In this document: positions 59,401 to 64,000 of the stretch, piece after piece
Numbering within the stretch: position 1 is the stretch's first letter
How the letters are laid out: the number at the start of each line of letters is the position of its first letter
From: Sinohyriopsis cumingii
Taxonomy: Eukaryota > Mollusca > Bivalvia > Unionida > Unionidae
Direction of reading: 5' to 3'
DNA: 64,000 nucleotides
NCBI GenBank assembly: GCA_028554795.2
Contig: CM068828.1
Coordinates: forward strand, 22,715,436-22,779,435
Position numbers and translations under genes: made by a program
Notes under the pieces: model-generated
Seen by the model: the letters and a program-made list of their open reading frames with translations, nothing else
Told to the model about the DNA's origin: nothing
The model's database searches: none

Positions 59401-60487
59401 TAATAATTGGTTATTACAAGTGGTGTGTGTGTGTGCGTATGTGTGTGTTGGATTTTTAATGTAGCTTTAACAATTTTTCAGTCATATTGCTACAATGTCT
59501 GCAGTATGGCAGCTTATAGTAATGTCCAGCACTTGGGCATCATGCCACAGACATGTGGCATCATGTCTCACCCAATCATTTTATCCTGACACCAGTCCTA
59601 ACACTAACCTCTTAATTTAGAGTGCCTAGCGAGGCAACTGTTAGTACCAATTTTATAAGTCTCTGGTATGACTTGGCCAGGGTTTTAACCCATGACATCC
59701 TGCATTCAAGGCGGACACTCTAATCACTAGGCTACTGGAGCAGTCAGTTATTACAAGTAAAAATATTTCTGTCAGAATACTCCATTATAACTGGAAATGA
59801 TTCAGGTATGAGAATGAACAATTTAAAACTTCCCTAAGTGTTTGTGAATTACCTAATTATGTTACCATGTATTGCTAAAAAAAATCCTTAAATTCTGCAC
59901 CAACTGGTAACTGTTTTCAAGGAGCAAAAAGCCCTGGAATTTTGAATTTCTTGAGATTTATATATCTATTCAATTTCAGAGTAAATCAAAAAGACATGAC
60001 TGCAATCTCAATGTTTTACAGACCTTGAAAGTCTTCGGAATTCGGCAGCCTGACATTACATATATAATGATTGTGTTTTTCATCCTGGAAATAGATCAAC
60101 AAAAAACTTTAAATTATAAAACAAAGCCCATGGATGACTGAATGGCTTCATAAATTAGATATGAAAATATGCAAAATTGTTTTTCAGTGGATTGTTGTTA
60201 TTTACATACATATATACATACATGCACACACACACATATACATACATACATACATACATACATGCAGAGCTTGATCAGACAAATAAACCGAATCAAGACA
60301 CAAAAGTATTTGAAAATTCTGAAATGTTTTTTCTCTCATTATTTTTATGAACATGGCAGATATTAATTATATTCAAGATTAATTATTTTCTTTTACCTCT
60401 GTTATTGGGTAGATGATGGTAGCTAGTTCAGATATTATCTGTTTCCGCCGTATCATTAACTGGGCCGTCTCTTTGATGTATTTCTCT
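43767..60487 (-). CDS. UVRAG: UVRAG (UV radiation resistance-associated protein), 3' two thirds of the gene, six exons
   Basis: Joining six minus-strand exons (60487-60397, 60084-60024, 57726-57561, 48239-48161, 45812-45721, 44472-43767) gives about 396 residues. They align in order with vertebrate UVRAG as I recall it: [82 protein letters not shown] and GLGTQDLRQTLPN. All five introns are GT-AG and all phases agree. UVRAG is the Vps38-like subunit of class III PI3-kinase complex II with VPS34, VPS15 and Beclin 1. It acts in endosome sorting and autophagosome/lysosome fusion. Present here are the end of the coiled coil, the conserved C-terminal (BARA2-like) domain and the variable tail. The C2 domain and most of the coiled coil must lie beyond the right edge. 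No break is seen in the exons. Confidence 0.93.
44698..45463. repeat. 51-bp minisatellite in a UVRAG intron, 15 copies
   Basis: Fifteen copies of GGTTTATGCTGACAGGAATC, GATATAAGGCACATCAATTG, TGTGTGTTTCT. They differ at only a few positions (CACATC/CATATC, AATTG/AACTG, GCT/GTT). Because the unit is 17 codons, five frames stay open for up to 263 codons. No start, splice or composition evidence supports translation. A two-base insertion at about 45098 shifts all frames midway. Confidence 0.97.
45464..45668 (-). mobile_element. tRNA-derived SINE, family A, copy 3 (head missing)
   Basis: Minus-strand body: GCTCTCAGCATTAAGAGG, GATAATGTAACTGGGTGGG, then a near-perfect hairpin (45550-45585) and the closing part before a TTTTTAAGGATTTT tail. 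The tRNA head is absent. It lies between the 51-bp array and the next UVRAG exon. Confidence 0.75.
45721..45812 (-). CDS. UVRAG: UVRAG exon (QLRFYCGLGTQDLRQTLPN)
   Basis: Acceptor TTGTTGATAG and donor GTAAGT. 92 bases: 30 codons reading LRFYCGLGTQDLRQTLPN, then IKSMLELRLGVK plus two bases. It matches the human LRYQHGLGTPDLRQTLPN segment, the most conserved mark of the family. Confidence 0.95.
46752..46996 (-). mobile_element. tRNA-derived SINE, family B, copy 3 (best preserved)
   Basis: Minus strand: a class II (Leu/Ser-type) tRNA-like head CCGAGTGGCCGAGTGGTCTA (A box) with GCGGTTCGAGTCT (B box), body TGTGGGTATGTGAGAAAGCT, GGTTCTTTCCGGGATTTTCC and TGAAAAATGGCGTTAAGCCC, ending in AAC repeats. 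Direct repeats CTTTTTTTGA flank it (46742-46751 and 46997-47006). Confidence 0.88.
47368..47583 (-). mobile_element. tRNA-derived SINE, family B, copy 4
   Basis: A diverged copy with the order head (CCATCTGGCCATGTTGTC), B-box region, body (GGTTCTTCCTGGGAGTTTTC) and then loss of the AAC tail. No target duplication was recognised. Confidence 0.7.
47590..48120. repeat. Diverged interspersed repeat (TTTTGACC / AAGTGTAAG type), copy 2
   Basis: About four units of roughly 120 bases related to 39660-40560, with CAAGTGTAAGCCAT, GAACTCAAGTTATTGTG and AACCATTT. Like copy 1 it closes with a GATGGAAAGGCAGAAAGACA / ACAACATAATATG end, so the closing sequence is part of the family. Confidence 0.6.
48161..48239 (-). 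CDS. UVRAG: UVRAG exon ([16 protein letters not shown])
   Basis: Acceptor TTTTTCTTCCAG and donor GTGAGT. 79 bases: one base completing the previous codon plus 26 codons reading [17 protein letters not shown], then FLLNKNTSQ. Nearly the same as human [20 protein letters not shown]. Confidence 0.95.
48607..48850 (+). mobile_element. tRNA-derived SINE, family A, copy 4 (internal deletion)
   Basis: It has a complete tRNA-like head: GGTGGCCTGGTGGTTTGAGC (A box), the CCTTGGATGC anticodon arm and GGTTCAAACCCTGGCC (B box). The body then runs on, but the GTGACTGGGTGGGG hairpin segment is deleted between CTGGTCAGC and CCCAGTGCCACA. A CACACACA tail follows. It lies in the 9.3-kb UVRAG intron. Confidence 0.85.
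48961..51099. other. UVRAG intron sequence without recognised genes
   Basis: AT-rich. The only structure is a threefold 36-base tandem repeat (AAAATGACTAATTGCTAATT, then ATCAAACTCATT) at about 50838-50941. Confidence 0.5.
51100..53450 (-). mobile_element. DIRS-like retroelement fossil in a UVRAG intron
   Basis: On the minus strand near 51300-51390 the translation reads ETHALVRNANWLNNWAISLD then LQDAYIHIPI. This is the start of the reverse transcriptase of DIRS-type (tyrosine-recombinase) elements. Upstream on the same strand (51734-53437) several moderate frames of higher G+C content may be the gag-like part, but they cannot be assigned by motif. The copy is old and much broken. No terminal repeats or recombinase were recognised, and the outer borders are estimates. 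Confidence 0.5.
53775..53894. repeat. 60-bp tandem duplication
   Basis: Two copies of a unit starting CCATTCCTATCAACAGAAAG and containing TGTGTCCAAGACT, about 85% alike. Confidence 0.85.
54034..54759. repeat. 46-bp minisatellite, nearly 16 copies, with block structure
   Basis: The unit is TCAGCCAGCTAGTAAATACA, TACTTAAACATGAGTATGCC, CATATA. Copies differ mainly at GAGTATG/GAGTCTG and at AAATACA/AAATATA. The A/C pattern along the array is AAAACCAACCCAACC, and copies 7-11 are echoed by 12-15, so multi-monomer blocks were copied. It lies in the 9.3-kb UVRAG intron. Confidence 0.97.
54760..55660. other. UVRAG intron sequence, possibly retroelement-derived
   Basis: Moderately G+C-rich around 54880-55340, with overlapping frames on both strands (55126-55476 plus, 55138-55335 minus). 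No family is recognisable. It may be the outer part of the DIRS-like fossil separated by the 46-bp array, but this is a guess from composition only. Confidence 0.3.
55665..55930. repeat. About 61-bp minisatellite
   Basis: Four to five copies contain TATTATATTGACTTTCTGGT, TGAATGGATTGAAATCAAGA and AGCAAATAGACTAC. The rightmost copy is the most diverged. Confidence 0.9.
56541..57359. mobile_element. hAT-like MITE with TGCCAACCC ends
   Basis: An 819-base element has perfect 15-base inverted ends CAGACCTGCCAACCC ... GGGTTGGCAGGTCTG. A second copy of its left half starts at about 63573. The ends resemble those of the hAT relic at 60820-62964 and the element at 31013-31872, so it is probably mobilised by the same transposase. 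No clear 8-base target duplication is visible and no coding potential was recognised. Confidence 0.75.
57362..57527. repeat. About 45-bp tandem repeat next to the MITE
   Basis: Nearly four copies contain GGTAACTCTTGT, CCCATTTTAAGCAGAACTTG and TACAATATA. It ends about 30 bases from the UVRAG exon's donor side. Confidence 0.8.
57561..57726 (-). CDS. UVRAG: UVRAG exon ([16 protein letters not shown])
   Basis: Acceptor GTCCATTGTAG and donor GTTAGT. 166 bases encode [40 protein letters not shown] and IQDHIHPKLTDKDR, with split codons at both ends. It matches human [20 protein letters not shown] and LRYPIIHKGSRS. This is part of the membrane-binding BARA2-like domain. Confidence 0.96.
57728..59421. 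other. UVRAG intron without recognised genes
   Basis: A frame at 58391-58606 (minus) and another at 58460-58699 (plus) overlap each other and have no recognised domain or splice context. The rest is AT-rich, with a loose repeat of TATTACAAGTAAT and AATACTCCATTGTAATTGGA near 59250-59420 and again near 59745-59800. Confidence 0.45.
59422..59746 (-). mobile_element. tRNA-derived SINE, family A, copy 5 (full length)
   Basis: Exact 12-base target duplications GTTATTACAAGT flank it (59410-59421 and 59747-59758). On the minus strand the tRNA-like head, the body with the hairpin segment and a CA-rich tail are all present. The tail (59422-59449) is a GT/AC microsatellite, a 3' end typical of this family here. 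Confidence 0.93.
60024..60084 (-). CDS. UVRAG: UVRAG exon ([12 protein letters not shown])
   Basis: A small 61-base exon with acceptor GATCTATTTCCAG and donor GTCTGT. It encodes [20 protein letters not shown] and leaves one base for the next codon. Human has [21 protein letters not shown] at this point. It is too short to show up as an open frame, but it is required to join the flanking exons in phase. Confidence 0.95.
60203..60261. repeat. CATA/CA microsatellite
   Basis: A mixed run of CATA, CACA and TATA units just upstream of a UVRAG exon. Confidence 0.85.
60397..60487 (-). CDS. UVRAG: UVRAG exon ([18 protein letters not shown]), most 5' exon in the window
   Basis: Acceptor TTTTAATTTTAG and donor GTAAAA. 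91 bases: one base plus 30 codons reading [20 protein letters not shown], then [10 protein letters not shown]. It matches the end of the human coiled coil (LTIRCRQLLSELSYIYPI). The upstream exon must lie beyond 64000 or in sequence I could not read; the intron is at least 3.5 kb. Confidence 0.92.
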
Positions 60488-60640
60488 CTAAAATTAAAAT
60501 GTGTGGAAATGAAAATTATGTGTACATAACTGGAAACCTTTCATGTGTAAAACAACAAAATCTACAAAAGAAAAGAAACTGTCCAAGCTATTTATGGAAA
60601 AACTAATGCTGCAATGCTTCCCTTTTCATAGACAAGTTGT

Positions 60641-60819
60641 TAATTGTTGTTGTTGTTGTAGGATTAAAGCCATTTTTCAGCACAAGATAGGCCATACATG
60701 GTGGCCAGTATAAATGGTGGAGGAAGAACCCTGGAAAAAACTTGAAAGAACCACTGACCCACGAGAAGCTACTAGCTAGCTTTCTCACATACCCACATTT
60801 GCTGAACTCAAGACTTGAA
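60641..60819 (-). mobile_element. tRNA-derived SINE, family B, copy 5 (head truncated)
   Basis: The AAC-repeat tail, the CAGCACAAGATAGGCCATAC body and the GGTTCTTCC part are clear. The copy stops at its B-box region, exactly where the hAT-like relic begins. The missing head was not found on the other side of that relic. Confidence 0.75.
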
Positions 60820-62964
60820 CAATACATGCCAACCCCTGGCAAGGAAAAAGTGTAATCCAAGTGGACAAAAACAGTAATCTGAGCAGAAAAAGAGTAATCC
60901 ACATATAACATGATAAAAATTCAATGAGCATATATGTACAAAATGATTTATTTATCCCTCTGGACTTTTAACATCAATTACTGCTTCAAGTTTTCATATA
61001 TAATGCTTTGAGCTTTAAGAAGCAACAAACTCTCATATCGCATTTCAAAACAGTTTGTACCAGCTGAGACTATGAATGTTTTGCACACCAGCAGAGATCC
61101 AAGTGCTGGGTTACAGAGACTGGATCTGAATTCAGTTTTATTTCTGATACTGAACAATCTCTCTGTCAGCATTAGAATAGTAAAAAACTAATATTCCTTT
61201 CATAACCTTACAAAGAGGAAATTTATGAATTACAGTTATTGGGTCTTTTAGTGGGAAAATAAGATGAAAAAAAATAAATTCTGTCCACATGAAGTACGTT
61301 GTCAGGTTGAAAGTCAACTTGATACTTCAAGAGTTCTCCTTCTAATTTATCAGCAGCCTTTCCTGAAGCATGGTACATCATATAACAGAGACAACCTGAT
61401 ACGTACAATGATGAAGACATTTTTCAAAATATAAAATGCAACTACTTTATGAATTCCAGTCATCACTGATGCAGTATCAGCTGAAAACCCATACAGTTCT
61501 GCCAGCATATGTTTATTCAAAAACATTATAAAGCAAATACATAAAATGTTTTCTCAAGTGGAATCTACTGTTAAATATGGTAATGAAAGAAGAGCACTCT
61601 GACTTTGCCCTTTTCATTTTCAAAGTCTCTTACAAAGACTGGGCACAACTTTTTGTCACAATCACTACTCCTGTCTGTTGCAATACTAAACAGTCCAATT
61701 ATCATGGCTTCTGTAATTTTAAGTGAAGTATCTTCTGCTAAACACCTAACAATATTAGATGATTTTGTTCTTGCACATGCATATTTTCTGCAATTTTGGA
61801 ATCAGGAAACCTTGTCAGAACAAAGGACCAATGTAGTCTTCTACCGCTAGATGTTGTCCGTGTTTTATTAAGATGTGATGTGATTTTTGATTTTTAACGT
61901 AGCTTTAACAATTTTTCAGTTATATTGCTACGATGTCTGCAATGTGGCAGTTTATAGTGATGTCTAGCACTGGGGCATCATGCCGCAGACATGTAGCACG
62001 ATGTCCCACCCAGTCACATTATCCTGACACCAGGCCGACCAGTCCTAACACTAACCTCTTAATGCTGAACGCCAAGCGAGGCAGCTGTTAGTACCATTTT
62101 TTAAGTCTCTGGTATGACTCGGCCGGGGATCGAACCCACGACCTCCCGCATCCGAGGCGGACGCTCTAACCACTAGGCCACCGGAGCGGTGTTTTATTAA
62201 GAACTCAGTAGATAACACATCTGCATTTATAAAATTCATGTCCACAATTTAGTTCGGCTGTATAAAAAGAAGTTACCTCAGTACTGGAGTTAGTAAATGA
62301 GCTAATTCAATGTTTCTTGTTTTACCATGACCAATATTAAAATCCTTTCCACACAGCCTGCAAGGAGCATGAAGGTCCCTAGAATGGAATGCTGTATTGT
62401 GTAATTCATGTATTCATCTCGGAATCAGTTTTTTGTCTTTTCCTAATCCATCTGTGAAATTATTTGAAAAATATTTTTGCTCTAACACGCATCGACTATA
62501 ATAAAATGAACTTGACTTATAGCGCCAAATACCTACAGACTGGTTCTGTTTTGAATTAGAACAAAGAATCTGCGAGCTAAAAGTTAGAAAACCAGTCTGT
62601 TCTCTCCTAACTAAGCCATACAGCTGCTATAAATAGAAACCAAGGTCAAAAGTTGAAAGTAGAAACCAGCATGTTTCTTGAAGTAGGGCAACTGCTATAA
62701 ATAGAACATAAAACTGTTAGGAAAGTGTATGCAAGTCTTCGGACAAGCGTACTCTTATGTCGTAGTTACATATAAGCTGTCTTTTCTAGAATATGGCCTG
62801 TGGGATTAATGGGATGTTAATAAAAATGAGAAAACAAATTATAAATTTTTTGGGAGGGGGATATACCGAAAACACATAATCCAAATACAGTTATAAATAA
62901 TGCGTAATTTGGTGAAAAAAAGCGTAATGATTATGCCAAAAGCATAATGGTTGACATGTATGTG
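60820..62964 (-). mobile_element. hAT transposon relic with transposase remnants
   Basis: The ends read CAATACATGCCAACC and, inverted, CACATACATGTCAACC. The minus strand runs in the right order for a hAT transposase: a BED-type finger (CRLCGKDFNIGHG, about 62360), then KYACARTKSSNIVRCLAEDT and EAMIIGLFSIATDRSSDCDK (about 61600-61790, the first catalytic Asp region), KLEGELLKYQVDF (about 61310), and LTERLFSIRNKTEFRSSLCN plus PALGSLLVCKT (about 61070-61170, the C-terminal dimerisation region). The frame is interrupted by stops and shifts, and a family A SINE has landed inside (61874-62188). No 8-base duplication was found. Confidence 0.75.
61874..62188 (-). mobile_element. tRNA-derived SINE, family A, copy 6 (full length, best preserved)
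   Basis: Exact 14-base target duplications GTGTTTTATTAAGA flank it (61860-61873 and 62189-62202). The minus-strand head CGGTGGCCTAGTGGTTAGAG ... GGTTCGATCCCCGGCCGAGT folds like a tRNA, and the anticodon loop reads CTCGGAT. The proline-like identity (CGG) is only a guess. It inserted into the hAT relic and is therefore younger. Confidence 0.95.
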
Positions 62965-63570
62965 CCGGGGTTGGGTTTACAGTGTTGGGGTTTCTCCCAT
63001 CTGTTTCATTAGTGTATCAACTCGTGAAGCAAATACAATAGAACTGGTAAGGAGTGTCAAAAAAACATTACAGCTGTAATCAAATCTGTGATGAACTTCC
63101 ACTAGATTGAGTGGATTTCTGCTAGATGGGGGGATACACCTGGCTGAGTTGACTTCCAATACTCATAGTGGGCACTTAATTCCCTGCCTCTCTGTCCATG
63201 TCTACAATATGGTGCCAAGCAGTCCGGAAATCAATGTGCTGTTGAGCACTGTACTATTACTGAATTACAAAGGGTTAAGCTGTAACCCAAGTATGGCTTG
63301 GAGGAGACCTGGCAAATACAGACTGTCCACTGCCACAAGCAACAAACAATTCCCAAGACCTAAAGTTTTTGTCATAAAAGGATACCATTCTGGAGCAGCA
63401 TAGATGGGTCACTGAATTTTCCTCAAACCTGCCTGATCTGTTCTTTACAAATGACAAGACATTAATCAACATGTCATGTGATACCAGGAACTGCTGACCA
63501 TGAAGCAGTATTCATATATGACCAATGAAAATTAAGAAATCCCCAAACAAAATTTTCCAATACAGGACTG
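62965..63570. other. UVRAG upstream intron, unassigned
   Basis: Frames on both strands (62977-63159 minus, 63107-63403 plus) show no known motif. No UVRAG coiled-coil exon could be found here. Confidence 0.4.
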
Positions 63571-63572
63571 TA

Positions 63573-64000
63573 GTGGACCTGTCACCCTAACAAGACCTTC
63601 TCAGTAAGGCAGTCGATTTTTTAACATAAGCTAGACCAGTTTTCAGTAAGGTGTAACAAAATATCATTTACTGCTATTGTCAAGTTGGAAAACATGCATT
63701 TAAAAGTCCAGAAGTGTTATTCAAGACTTATGCAGTGACAGTAAACTGTATTCAACTAGGCCTAAAAAAATTTAAAGTTAATCTGATCCTTAATTACTTC
63801 CTGTACTGTTTCACAAACTGCAGTTCCAAACTCTATGGAGCTCAATGGCTTCTTGCTATTTTTCAACTTGATGTAATCCTTAAAAGGTTAAACTGATGTG
63901 GGCCGTGGCAATGGCAAACATCCTTCCCACCATTTGCCATATTCAAATCAACATACTGTAACAGTTGTCCTTATTGTTTTTCTGTCAAGAATCTAAATAC
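63573..64000. mobile_element. Second copy of the hAT-like MITE, cut by the window edge
   Basis: It begins GACCTGTCACCCTAAC and parallels 56542 onward: CTCAGTAAGGCAG, GGTGTAACAAAATATCA, ACTGCTATTGT, TATGGAGCTCAATGGCTT and CAAGAATCTAAATA all have counterparts in the same order. The copy is diverged and incomplete at the right. Confidence 0.75.

Noticed and set aside
62100-62188. tRNA-like gene with A and B boxes (also 48617-48690 and 59660-59746)
   Set aside because: These are heads of SINE family A copies, followed by the SINE body and bounded by target duplications.

Overview
This is a stretch of animal nuclear genome, AT-rich and gene-poor. It is probably from a mollusc: the mix of L2/CR1-type LINEs, a Penelope-type element, tRNA-headed SINEs, hAT relics and many unrelated minisatellites fits, but the phylum is inferred. 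No bacterial, organelle or intact viral gene order is visible, and most open frames are by-products of tandem repeats.

The one host gene I can establish is UVRAG (Vps38-like subunit of the Beclin 1/VPS34 lipid-kinase complex). It lies on the minus strand from 60487 down to 43767. Six exons have matching splice phases and canonical GT/AG borders; together they encode the conserved C-terminal domain and the acidic, serine-rich tail. The 5' half lies beyond the right edge of the window. Its introns hold a 51-bp minisatellite, a 46-bp minisatellite, a DIRS-like fossil, SINEs of two families and hAT relics.

Left part (1-28000): tandem arrays with unit lengths of about 21, 31, 36, 42, 43, 56, 57 and 69 bp, long AC/AT and CATA microsatellites, two copies of a tRNA-derived SINE, a decayed LINE reverse-transcriptase fragment (about 5610-6320), a Penelope-like fossil with a GIY-YIG region (about 17850-18430), and one weak candidate host exon (13150-13246). 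A possible Polinton-like fossil near 7.1-9.3 kb is very uncertain.

Middle (28036-39655): a large array of a 52-bp monomer was invaded twice. At 30787-31895 a class II tRNA-derived SINE sits in the array and is itself split by an 860-bp hAT-like element. At 33221-39183 an L2/CR1-type LINE sits in the array and is split by a 2400-bp DNA transposon (35970-38369). That transposon has CACTGG termini, a 3-bp target duplication, its own TATA box and an uninterrupted 562-codon transposase-like gene. Removing it with one copy of the duplication restores the LINE reading frame exactly. It is the most interesting element here and may be recently active.

Right part (40000-64000): the UVRAG exons and their repeat-filled introns, ending in a second copy of a hAT-like MITE cut by the window edge.
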